Below the pieces are notes generated by a model, which made no database searches, had not been told where the DNA came from, and saw nothing but the letters and a program-made list of their open reading frames with translations. From the NCBI GenBank assembly GCA_951394045.1, contig OX595998.1:1302001-1366000 (forward strand): a stretch of DNA of 64,000 nt. Direction: 5' to 3'. This document shows, piece after piece, positions 1 through 10,207 of the stretch; the first letter of the stretch is position 1; every line of letters starts with the position of its first letter. Position numbers and translations under genes: made by a program. The DNA comes from Nitzschia sp. DOCU1 (lineage: Eukaryota; Bacillariophyta; Bacillariophyceae; Bacillariales; Bacillariaceae).

Positions 1-3000
1 TGGACCCAGCTAGTGCCAATGCGTTACTAGACTCGGGCTCATCGAGTAGCTTTATCAATGCCTCTCTTGTCCCGAGACGGTACTGGAGAAAATGCAGACC
101 CGTCGCCTTCGACACCAAACAAGGCACATTCACATCGAATCATCTGGTAGCAGTCGACATAATGTTACCAGAACTCTCGACTGCCAAGACCGCCCGATGG
201 ACGTTCTACATAGACAACTCGGAGCTGGACTCGACATACCAAGTGCTCATCGGTGCCGACTTTCTGGAGGAGATGGGCATCGACATCAAGTACTCAAATA
301 AAACGATCGAATGGGACGACGCTGTTGCACCTATGATGACGGTGGAAGAGCTTGAAGAACCCAAAGACATCAACCACGTCCACGCGATGAACGATACGGA
401 CGATAAAGAAGCAAGCAAGCCAGTAAGAGAGACGGCTAAGCACGCTCAAAAGATTCTGGACGCCAAGTACGAAAAGGCGGACCTAGACGACATAGTATCT
501 AAGATAAGAACCTTGGATGCTAAACAGAAGAAAGCTCTATTGAAGCTACTGAAGAAATACGAGCCATTGTTCGACGGAACACTTGGCGACTTCGAATGTG
601 ACCCGGCTGACTTCCTAGTGAAGCCCGGACATGACGAACCTTACCACGCGAAATCGGCTTTCGCCGTACCCCACATTCATCGAGCGACTCTCAAAAAGGA
701 GATCGATCGCCTCGAAGAACTAGGCGTTCTAAGACGCGCCGAAAATAGCCGGCACGCCTACCCAACGTTCATCATACCTAAAAAGAATGGAACAGTACGC
801 TTCGTGAGTGATTTCCGCAAACTCAACGAGAAGCTCTTGCGAAAGCATACACCTCCACCGACGATCGCCGACATCCTCCACAATTTGGAAGGATTCCAAT
901 TTGCGACGTCGCTAGATCTCAACATGGGCTACTACACAGTCCGACTTACCCCGAAAGCACAAGAAATGTGCACTATCATCATGCCGTGGGGCAAGTACGC
1001 CTACCAACGGCTACCCATGGGCGTCTCATCTTCATCCGATATCTTCCAATCTAAAATGATGCAATTGATGCAAGGGTTAGAACACTTTGTTCGCACCTAC
1101 CTCGACGATCTATTACTGATCGGACGAGACACGTTCGAAGCCCACTTACGAGATTTGGAGACCGTGTTGAGACGGCTCGAAAAGGCAGGACTGAAAGTCA
1201 ATGCCGCAAAAAGTACCTTCTTCGCGGACCAAATCGAATACTTAGGCTTCTGGCTGACGCGACAAGGCATCACGCCAGTCAGAAAGAAAATACAAGGAAT
1301 AATGGACATCGCTGTGCCGGAGAACAGAAAACAGCTGAGACGGTTCATCGGCATGGTGAATTTTTATCGCGACATGTGGCGCCATCGGTCGCACATTCTT
1401 GCGCCATTGGCCGAACTTACCTCAAGTAAATCTAAAAAGTTTGAATGGCTGCCAAAACATACAGCTGCCTTCAACGCCATGAAAGAAGCGATCGTGCGAG
1501 ACGTGATCTTAGCCTATCCCGACTTCTCGAAGAAGTTCGTGATCTATACCGACGCGAGCGACTATCAGCTCGGCGCGGTGATCATGCAGGACGGCAAACC
1601 AATCGCCTTCTACAGCAGAAAGCTCACAGAAGCGCAGCAAAAATACACGACGACCGAGCGGGAGCTGCTCAGCATCGTCGAAACCCTTCGGGAGTTTAGA
1701 AGCATCCTGTTAGGATACGAAATTGAAATTTACACCGACCACAAAAACCTTACCTTTGAAAGTTTCACCTCCGACCGCGTTCATCGCTGGCGGATGTACG
1801 TCGAAGAGTTTGGACCCGCCATCCACTATATCAAAGGGAAGGCGAATATCGTCGCCGACGCACTGAGTCGGATGACGCTGATACCGGCTAAGGATGCCGA
1901 AGGCCGAGGAGGCAACGCGCGCGATAACACCAATCCGTCGGACGAGCCCGAGGTCTCCGTGGCTGCGCCGACCTTACATGCTATCCAAACTCGACGAGAA
2001 AGAAAGCTTACGCAGAAAGCCAAAACCTTTTTCGAGCAATTGAAAGAAAAAGAAAAAGAAAGGCCGAGTAAGCGACAGAGGACAAAGCAAGCATCGGCAG
2101 AAGTCACCTTGGAACAAGTGGTGCCCATCCGCTACGACGTCATCGCCGCTCACCAATGGAAAGACGCCGAGTTGCTGCAAAAACTAGAAACGAAGAGTAA
2201 CTACACGGTGAGAAACAAGGGAAGCCACCGTATCATCTTCAAAGACGACAAAATTCCCGTACCTGAAACACTGCGGCGACCACTAATTGAATGGTACCAC
2301 ACAAACCTATGCCATCCGGGGACGGACCGGACAGAGCAAACAATCCGCCGCAGCTTCACATGGAAAAACGTTCGTCGGGACGTCCGCCGACACACAAAGA
2401 ATTGTGAGGAATGCCAGCGTTTAAAAACAAAAACAACAAAGTATGGCCACTTACCCGCAAAAAAAGCAGAGTATGTGCCATGGAGGAAATTATGTGTCGA
2501 CCTAATCGGTCCTTACAAAGTTCAAGACGGCAAAGGACACGTCCACGAACTATTGGCTCTGACCATGATCGACCCCGCGACATCTTGGTTCGAGATATGC
2601 GAAATACCAAACAAAGAAAGTGAGACAGTTGCGTTGGCTCTCGACAGGCAATGGCTATGCCGATACCCTTGACCTACTTACATTACCTTCGATCAAGGCG
2701 GAGAATTCACTGGTAAAGAATTCCAAGAACTGCTTGACAGCTACGGAATAAAGGCAAAGCCAGCGACAAGCAGAAACCCTCAGTCAAACAGTGTCGTCGA
2801 ACGCGTTCACCTCACACTGCATAACATGTTACGCACCTTCGACCTCCAAGTCCGCGATATGGATCCCTTGATCCCTGGTCTGGCTACCTCGCCGCCATTG
2901 CGTTCGCCATTCGCAGCACATACCACACCACCACTAGAGCCACGCCGGCTGAACTCGTTTTTGGGCGCGATATGATCATGGAGAAATCATTCGAAGCCAA

Positions 3001-3268
3001 CTGGGACGACATCAGACGACGAAAGCAAAAATTAATCAATGACAACAACACACGAGAAAACAAAAAACGAAAATACCACGACTACCGAGTCGGTGACCAA
3101 GTACTGTACCGACGACGCAAAACAGCGAAACACAATCGCCCATACGATGGCCCATTTACAATCACCCACGTGCATTCCAATGGCAACGTAACCATTGCTC
3201 GTGACAGCCGCGTTAAGCAACGCGTAAATATACGACTCCTTCACCCATTTTCCCCTCGCACATCGTGA
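1..3268 (+). pseudogene. Ty3/gypsy Gag-Pol, copy A, 5'-truncated and broken
   Basis: This is the 3' two thirds of a retrotransposon polyprotein; the reading frame is already open at base 3 and continues off the left edge. In order it shows an aspartic protease (LLDSGS motif near base 30), reverse transcriptase with YLDD near 1099, RNase H (YTDAS near 1547), an integrase HHCC zinc region near 2300-2420, and the first integrase Asp (VDLIGPY near 2500). Compared with copy B at 10208, a CGA codon has become TGA at 2670-2672 and one base is lost near 2865. The end of the integrase is open again from 2972 to the natural stop at 3266-3268. The copy is therefore not autonomous. Family assignment rests on the PR-RT-RH-IN order, which defines Ty3/gypsy. 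High confidence in identity, high confidence in breakage. Confidence 0.95.
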
Positions 3269-3290
3269 CGTGCCCTTGGAAGGAAGCGAG

Positions 3291-3473
3291 TGCAATACGC
3301 CCGCTGTCCCCTCGGGACTGGACGCACGATTCAACATTCGTCGCCCCTGACGTGGCGACCCAATGCCGATATCTATAGAAAGATCCGTCCAGCTAGAAGA
3401 GCTCGATAGATCTACTTTTACAATAGGCTTATTATTTTCACCTACATCTACTTTTCATCGCTAGCGTAGTGCA
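3291..3473 (+). repeat. 3' LTR of element A (183 bp)
   Basis: The repeat starts TGCAATACGC and ends GCGTAGTGCA, and it matches the two LTRs of copy B (9976-10158 and 14825-15007) almost base for base. A purine-rich tract (GGAAGGAAGCGAG) lies directly before it and would serve as the plus-strand primer. The 5' LTR of this copy is outside the window, so its target duplication cannot be tested. Confidence 0.93.
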
Positions 3474-3802
3474 AAGCAATTCATTCACTGTCAAACTTTC
3501 ATTTGCGAGTAATCCTCGAGTACTGCTGCTGCACTCCTACCACTTTAGGAGTATAAACCCCTTGATTCGCGCTATACAGTGGTTGCAGCAGCATGATTAT
3601 TCGATTGCTAGTTACAATTCAATTACTACTTCAATATTACCAAGGTAAGTGCATTCCATCGCGGACCAAAGTATTTTGATTCATGCATTTCACTAACATT
3701 ACGATTCGCCTGTTGTGGTCTTTGCTGTGAATTTACTCCCAACACGAAGCTCCCATCGCCACCGCCACTATTCAACTCGTCAGTCATTTTTGGTCCTTGC
3801 TA

Positions 3803-4160
3803 ACGAACGTGACAATCAACTTTGAATCGCTGTGGATTCGTCTACCAGCTGCCACCGCCACTAGAACTACACTACAATACACTTCATTACTCACTTCCGC
3901 CTCTATGAAGCCACCGCTGCGCCGCTATTGTTTCCTTCATCTGGTCGATCACTATGTTCGTGGGTGGTTTGTTTCCCTGTCAACGAACGGTGCAATCAAC
4001 TTTGGATCACTGTGAATTCGTCTACAAGCTGCCACCACCACTATAATTACACTACAATGCACTTCATTATTCGTGGCTACCTCTACGAAGCCGCCGCACG
4101 GCCATTCTTTTGTTGAACTCGTCGGTCATTTCTTCTTTAGAGAGGATACGAATGCAACAA
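3803..4160. repeat. Diverged tandem duplication, period about 180 bp
   Basis: Two copies begin with ACGAACG at 3803 and 3983. Both carry AATCAACTTTG, GATTCGTCTA or AATTCGTCTA, GCTGCCACC, ACACTACAAT and CACTTCATTA in the same order. A piece of the same pattern (CTCGTCAGTCATTT at about 3777 against CTCGTCGGTCATTT at about 4119) suggests the array once extended further left. Confidence 0.7.
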
Positions 4161-5212
4161 TCAATATCTGGCGGCATATTTTGAACACTATAGGATTGCT
4201 TGTATAATACTAATAGAAAGCTCGAGAAGAACATAGATTCATTGTTGAATAGGTCACCAAGTGCATAGGGGACCATTACAAAGGAAATAGAGAGGCAACG
4301 GCCGAAGGCAGTTGCAGTCGCGAGTGGATAGTTCTTCGACTGATATGAACGGGTCGACTCGTATGACTTTGAATCGGACCATGGCAGTGACGTCAAGAAC
4401 CGAAAATAATGACTTTCTAAATGATGTTTTACACTTTTTGGAGCAATCCCATTGGTGGGCTGTTGGTGGCTTACACTTTTCTGACAGTTTAGAATCGGCC
4501 AAAATGGCTCAATTATGACAATTCCTAGGTCTTTTTGTCAAAGGCTTACACTTGAGCTACCTACGTGGCCGGACATTGGCCCACCGATTGAATCTTCACG
4601 AATAATTGCCTTTGTCGAGGTTTTTTGTTGAAAGCCAATACGAGCCAGCCCGATTGCGCCATATCGATACCTTATACAGACACGTTTCAGATATGATAAG
4701 TTCAAATTGTTGATACACTTTATTCGAGGATGCATGTATCATTCGTGCTCGCAATGGTTGCCGCCAACAAGCATACAAGATTGAGAATAGGATCGATTCA
4801 ACGTCGGTCCACGACTGATTCTCGCCATAGAGCGGTAAAGATACCCACCGACCCATCCACCCACCCTCCAAACACAGAACTCTTACGTCTTCAGGTCGGC
4901 ACAACCAGTATGATTGATCATCCTACTGACAAGGTCGAAAATCTCATCCGTTTCAATAACCTCGGGGTACCAACTCGTCGCTGGGAATTAGCGCTAGAAG
5001 TTCTACAAAGAGTAGTACAAGGGCACCTACTACCACCAGCAATACTATGAATACTAGTACTACTTCGAAGAAGAGACCACCTTGTTATGAGAAGTAGGTT
5101 TAGTAGTATCAGTAGGAGGACAAGTACTAGTAGTTACAATTTATCATTATATACATGCTCATTCTTCTTTTCTAATCTAGTAGTGAGGATGGCCCTCCTT
5201 TAGTACAGTAGT

Positions 5213-5232
5213 GGGCAGGGCGGGGATGGGGG
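5213..5232 (+). other. Potential G-quadruplex motif
   Basis: Four G runs of 3, 3, 4 and 5 bases are separated by 1-2 base spacers, followed by more G runs up to 5260. The pattern fits the usual quadruplex rule; function is unknown. Confidence 0.4.
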
Positions 5233-5508
5233 TGCTGCTGGGTGGTGGGGTATTCTTCGTCGCGTTTGTCCTTTTGCTGGAGTACTGCCAGGTAGTAGGA
5301 GGACGCTCTCTAGGTCGTACCACTAGTACCAGCGGCATTACCACCTCCCCCCCAGCAAAATCCTACTTGCTGAAGGCGTTCGATTCGTGACGGCGTGAGC
5401 ATAATTTGTCTCTTTTTCTTGCATCGGCATCACAGCGCCCGCCTCCTCATCTAGCAAGACCTGCAGCGAGAAGTTTGTACTGTCTTCGTTGACACTTCAC
5501 CCAGATTG

Positions 5509-5778
5509 CTAGTTGTTCGTTTGTTTGTTTGTTTCGTAACATTGCGGCACGTTGCGAAATTCCATCAATTCTTGGAATTGATCTTCCCCCCGTGCCTCAT
5601 GATGTGACTGCCAAACAAAGCCGAGGGCATCCAAAGTGCGCTTCCTCTCATCGGTGAGAGTGGAATGGGCTCCTGATTCGCGGAGGTGATACTGGTAGCG
5701 TTGCCTCTTTACCCATTGAGCCAGTGAATTGATGTCTTCTTCACCGTCGACGCTGCTAGGTTCCTCCTCATCCGCATC
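5509..5778 (-). pseudogene. Relic of a helicase-associated (HA) repeat protein
   Basis: The minus strand is open for 89 codons between an in-frame TAA just upstream of 5778 and a TAG at 5509-5511, with no good start. The translation contains one HA repeat (PF03457-type) core, LAQWVKRQRYQY near residues 19-30, then a TDERKRTLDALGFVW segment, then FQELMEFRN and NVPQCYE, which look like the start and middle of the next repeat with the HGHC portion lost. HA repeats are tandem modules abundant in diatoms; an intact example lies at 56967-59432 in this window. The lack of a start, the internal loss and the transposon-rich setting indicate a decayed or transposed gene piece. Function of HA domains without a helicase is not established. 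Confidence 0.6.
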
Positions 5779-6626
5779 TTAAGCTCTTAGAACCGCTGCT
5801 GATTGTATTAGACCCAGCACCAGCAAGTAACCAAACAATGACCATGAATCTGCTTGAAGCGAAGTAGTTGTTCAAACTTACGAGACCACAGATCTGACTT
5901 TCTCTTTCCCGTCACCCCTTCGTCTTGTTGTGGCCAAAGAAAGAAAACTCCCTCCGAGCGGAATCTTGCAACTGACGATTGAGTCGTGTTGGATGGAACA
6001 GACGATTGACGGACTCAATTGGCGACGGACCACTGAACATGTGTGACAAGCTGACTGGCGCAGAAATACATAGGGCTCGCCTGCACTTTTCATTGTCTAT
6101 GCACGCGCTTATCTGGTAGGTGGGGCTAAACCTCATAATCCGTTCTAGCACTCTTTAAATTGAGTGGCTTGAAAGTAATCCGATTGAATCAGTTTCAATC
6201 GGTGCGAAACGTATTTCAATCGGTGCAGCGCACCGATTGAATCCGTTTGGGAACGATTCGTTTGCTTTGATTCGCCTACTTTAGACGTTCGATTCGATTT
6301 GCATCTGTTATATAAGAGGTTGCGCGAAGCAATAAATCATGTAGTCACGATTGGGACAACATGACGACGGAATTTGTTATGGATGTTTCGCATGCCATTC
6401 GTTGCAAAGAGTACCAATCAGGCTCACGAATGTCCATGCCACGCATGCCACACACGAATACCCCACGCCCCAGCGTAACACTATGCCACGCGCAAGCTAA
6501 CTTCGTGTGTACTGGACGATGCCAAAACCGGGACCCATAACCTATCCAAACCGCGCGTACGACTACGGGGTTCGCCAACGGATTTTTCTTTATCGCGCGT
6601 TTGAATAGATTTTGTTTTTGAGAAAA
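5779..6626. other. No supported gene; promoter-like and inverted-repeat sequence
   Basis: The stretch contains a perfect 12-bp inverted repeat at 6215-6241 and a TATA-like TTATATAAG at 6308-6316, followed by AATAAA at about 6331 and a 59-codon open frame at 6361-6540 with no recognisable motif. The TATA plus AATAAA spacing could be part of a solo LTR, but no terminal repeat was found to prove it. Confidence 0.35.
6215..6241. repeat. Perfect 12-bp inverted repeat with 3-nt spacer
   Basis: The arms are TTCAATCGGTGC and GCACCGATTGAA, separated by AGC. Two further partial copies of the arm (GATTGAATC at 6182-6190 and TTTCAATCGGTGCG at 6193-6206) lie just to the left. It may be a binding site or a hairpin terminator; there is no adjacent gene to decide. 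Confidence 0.6.
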
Positions 6627-6936
6627 TGTCTCAAATATGTTATTCGGCACGTATATGTATAAATGAGACAATTGTCTCAATGAGACAAATTGTCTCAGCG
6701 CAGAGACAATTTGTCTCATATATACTTATACACCATTTATCATATTTGAGAAAAATCGTCGCCAAATCCATCTAAGTATTGCCTTTTGGCTTGGCTGGTC
6801 TATTCAAACATATATAGATGAATTAAATGAGACAAATTGTCTCAAATATGATATTCAGCACGTATATGTATACTTGAGACAAGCTGAGACATTTTGTCTC
6901 AAATATGATATACAGCCGCATATCATATATGAGACA
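6627..6936. repeat. Array of GAGACA palindromes
   Basis: Perfect or near-perfect palindromes built from TGAGACA and TGTCTCA occur at 6664-6679, 6681-6697, 6703-6717, 6828-6844 and 6885-6901. They flank longer modules that run TGTCTCAAATATG, then ATTCRGCACGTATATGTATA, then TGAGACA (6627-6670 and 6839-6882), and a hairpin with 16-nt arms (15 of 16 matching) at 6895-6936. It resembles an amplified foldback or MITE-like unit, but no target duplication was identified. Confidence 0.7.
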
Positions 6937-7079
6937 ATTCGTCGTCCAGGCGGTCCCGTGAAATACCAAGGCACTATTTAACGGGTTATAGTGGATCCAA
7001 ATGCCTGAGCCAGTTGCAGCCGTTTCTCGCGCATTGGTTGATATTAGGTTATGAGTCCAGATTTGGGCATCTTCCTGAA

Positions 7080-7224
7080 CTATGCGTGAGAGACAATCAA
7101 CTATCAAGTATTATGAGGGCTACGAGGCAGGAGGGCACCATGCCAGTGAACTAATGAGGGAGGACATGCGTCAGTAGAAGCATACGTCAGTGGAGGTGCG
7201 CCAATGACAGGTGATGGCATCACA
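7080..7224 (-). repeat. LTR fragment of the F-type gypsy family
   Basis: The sequence matches 27995-28113, the LTR edge of element F, including GTGAGAGACAATCA, TATCAAGTATTATGAGGGCT, ACATGC, GTCAGTGGAGGTG and GGCATCACA. It carries an extra segment around 7128-7160 that F lacks. Read on the minus strand it starts TGTGATGCC, a plausible LTR terminus. No coding part of F lies next to it, so it is a solo or truncated LTR. Confidence 0.7.
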
Positions 7225-7948
7225 CTCTCCCCAATGTAACCCAATCTTGGAGGAGTATTCAAAGTTACTCACTCACTCTTCCTTGCTACGACCGTAGGGT
7301 AGTGTACTATCACTGCAACCGAGTTGAAAATAAGTTAGTTCTATTGTTTTTCTCCAAATCTCACCCTCCTTCTTTGTCTTACCTTTAAAGCCCTCGTCAT
7401 CCTACAAACAACGTTGGTCATATTCCTTCTCAGACCCAGAGTTTGAACTCTGTGGGTTACTGCTCATCATGTCATATCCAATTGAGCGTTTTTGTTGTTG
7501 CTTCCTGCTCCTTTTTGTGGCATTGTTGGCATCCATTATGTACAATCCAGCCCTCCCCTACTGCTGCCACTCGCAGCTGCAACTGCATTCTCCTGCACAG
7601 CACCTGCCCCACTTGTCATGACGGCTCTACCTTGCTTTACTTTGTGGCAACATCTACTCTTGATACCACCGAGGTTGTTGCGAGGACCATCTAATCTTTT
7701 TTAACCATGTACTCGTCATCCTCTCTTGTCTCCCATTCAAACTCTTTCACTTACAGACGCTGGCATGCCCGTTTTATGTGTGGTGATAATGCTCCCTGTG
7801 TTCAAAAATCAACCCGCCGCCGCTCCCTTTTCAAACTTTTCATCCTGGCGATAAATGCACTGTACCCTCTATGCCGCCTTTTTAACCGTTCGTGTCGTTA
7901 AGAAAACGCCTCAATTGTGCAGCATTCTCCCGCTGTACCCTCTACGCC
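7225..7948. other. No supported gene
   Basis: Only short open frames are present, without recognisable domains. A short direct repeat, CTGTACCCTCTAYGCCG, occurs at 7860-7876 and 7933-7949, the second copy abutting the left limit of element E. Confidence 0.45.
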
Positions 7949-9975
7949 GGATTCTCTTGGAATTCTCTCGCTTGTTAGAAGCATCGATGATCTTCTGCTT
8001 GCGTAGCCTAATACGCGCCCAGTCTGCCACAAACTGTACTGGGAGAAACATATCCCTGCCGAATACTAACTGCGCTGGGGATGCCTGTAGGGTCGTGTGG
8101 TGCATACTCCTAATCGCGAAGGCGGCAGCAGTGAGGAACTCATCCCATGGATTCGTTTCATCCAGCTCATGTTCCTCTAATTCGAAGTTACGTAACACGT
8201 TTCCTAATACTTGGTGTACACGCTCTATTACGCCGTTACTTTGGGGATTGTATTCTGTTGAGGGCTTCCTCTCCAGGCCATAGTTCTTACATAAGTCGTT
8301 GAAGTAGCGTTTGAATGTTGACCCATTATCTACGCCCACTTGTTGAGGTCTCGGGTACCTCGCCAGCCAATAAGCGTCGAATGCCTTCTGGCACTCGTAG
8401 CTATCAGGTTTAGGCAGTGGTGCTATTTCGAACCAACCCGTGACTGGGTCGATCATGGTCATCGCTAAGAGCTCGCGTACTCCTTTCGGAGTTCGCACGG
8501 TGTATGGTCCTACCATGTCTACGTTCACGCGCTTCCATGGTATTGTCTCCGCCTCTTTCGGCGGCAGATGGCCATATTCTTTCCGTTGCTCTTCGTCAAC
8601 TGACATATCTTGCACGTGCGACAATGTTGCTCGACTTTCTCTCGCAATCCTCGCCAATCGAATACGTGGCGTATTGTCGCTGCCATTCGTGTCATGCCTG
8701 GGTGTTGTAGCAAGTCGTGGTAGCTTTCGACTATTCTATCTTGTAGTGCAGCCGGTACTACTACTTTTCCGTACTTAGCTATAACATCTACACCTTCTAG
8801 TTTGATCTTGGTGTATTTAGAGGGAGCTCGTCTGGCTTTGCGCATTAGATCGAGGTCTTTGTTTTGGTAGTATGCTACTACCTTTGGACTCAGTGCGAAT
8901 CCTTCTTCTGCCGCGATATCTTCCGCGGTCACAAGGTTGGCATAGGAGATCTCGTAGTCGTCGTCATCTCTTGGGTGATGCGACATACCGTACGACATTT
9001 GTTTCCCAATGGGAACCTCCTCTGTCGACTCGTCATCTGGGTCACTATTCAGGTGTCGCGACAGTGTGTCCGCGACTACATTGTCTTCGCCTTTGACATG
9101 CACGAACTTAGCACCATACTCTTCCAACAGAAGACGCCAGCAAACCACTCGGGAACTCGGCATCTTGTTGTACAGAATATTTAGGTGGTCCGTGTGTACT
9201 ACCAGCTTTTGACCAAGGAGAATGATCCTAAATTCCTTAAGCGTCTTGACTATACTTCGAAGTTCTTGTTCGCCTGTCGTATAATTCTTTTGGGCGGAGT
9301 TCAACTTCCGACTATAGAACGCCAATGGCTTACCATCTTGCATAATTACGGCGCCCAATTGATAATCGCTAGCATCCGTATATATGTGGAATTCTTTGTT
9401 GAAGTCGGGGAAGTTCAACAGCGTCTCTTGCGCTACTGCCCGCTTAATCAATTCGAATGATTCATTGCATTCGGGAGTCCATTTCCACGGGACTGACTTG
9501 GAACATAACACCATCAGCGGCACCAGTATGTGCGATCGCTTCCGCCACATATCACGGTAGTAATTTACCATGCCTAAGAAACGTCTCAGTTGTCGCTTCG
9601 TTTGCGGCGGCTGCGTCTTTAGTATCGCTTCCACTTTCTTAGGTTGGGGATGGATACCGTTACGGGAGATCTCGTAGCCTAGGTACTCAACGCGGTCGGC
9701 AGCAAATTTGCATTTGCGTACGTTAGCGCGGAAACCCGCTTGTTCGAGTCGTGCGAGAACCTCTTTAAGCTTTGCGACATGGTCGCTAAATGTGCCTTTG
9801 CTCGTTATCAAAATATCATCCATGTATACTTGTACGTACTCCAGGTCACCGAGGAGACGCATCATGATACTTTGGAAAATATCAGGGGCATTGGATATAC
9901 CCATCGGCAGCACCTGGTACTGATATAAGCCCCACGGCATTACAGTACCAAGGAGGCCTTGGCTGTACTTATCCG
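7949..9975 (-). pseudogene. Element E, RT to integrase segment
   Basis: This minus-strand piece continues E's reverse transcriptase from the codon after the B insertion (KYSQGLLGTV) through the YMDD region near 9826, RNase H (YTDAS near 9383) and integrase (VDMVGPY near 8510, VDNGSTF near 8320, QSNGVIERVH near 8222). One T is missing near 8592 relative to C and D, which splits the frame between the integrase zinc region and its catalytic core. The homology ends in the integrase C-terminus at about 7949, after NKRENSKRI. Confidence 0.9.
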
Positions 9976-10158
9976 TGCAATACGCCCGCTGTCCCCTCGG
10001 GACTGGACGCACGATTCAACATTCGTCGCCCCTGACGTGGCGACCCAATGCCGATATCTATAGAAAGATCCGTCCAGTTAGAAGAGCTCGATAGATCTAC
10101 TTTTACAATAGACTTATTATTTTCACCTACATCTCCTTTTCATCGCTAGCGTAGTGCA
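9976..10158 (+). repeat. 5' LTR of element B
   Basis: 183 bp, starting TGCAATACGC and ending GTAGTGCA. It is the copy of 14825-15007 and of element A's 3' LTR at 3291-3473. Confidence 0.95.
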
Positions 10159-10207
10159 CCGTGAATCCACGCACGGATTTCTTTCGAAACCTTCTTTGTT
10201 GCCCACC

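Larger units (their letters stand above)
3474..5508. other. No intact gene seen; repeats and AT/GT-rich sequence
   Basis: Open frames here are short and show no recognisable domain. The stretch holds a diverged 180-bp tandem duplication (3803-4160), a TATA-like box in AGGAGTATAAACC near 3547, GTA/CTA-rich simple sequence around 5000-5160 and a G-run cluster at 5213-5232. It could be the flank into which copy A inserted, or remains of another element; neither can be shown here. Confidence 0.5.

Noticed and set aside
6361..6540. A 59-codon frame downstream of a TATA-like box
   Set aside because: It has no recognisable motif, and the TATA-like sequence could equally belong to an LTR; not strong enough for a gene call.
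10154..10207. An N-terminal extension of element B's Gag-Pol starting in the LTR
   Set aside because: It starts with GTG inside the LTR and spans the primer region; the ATG at 10208 is a better start.
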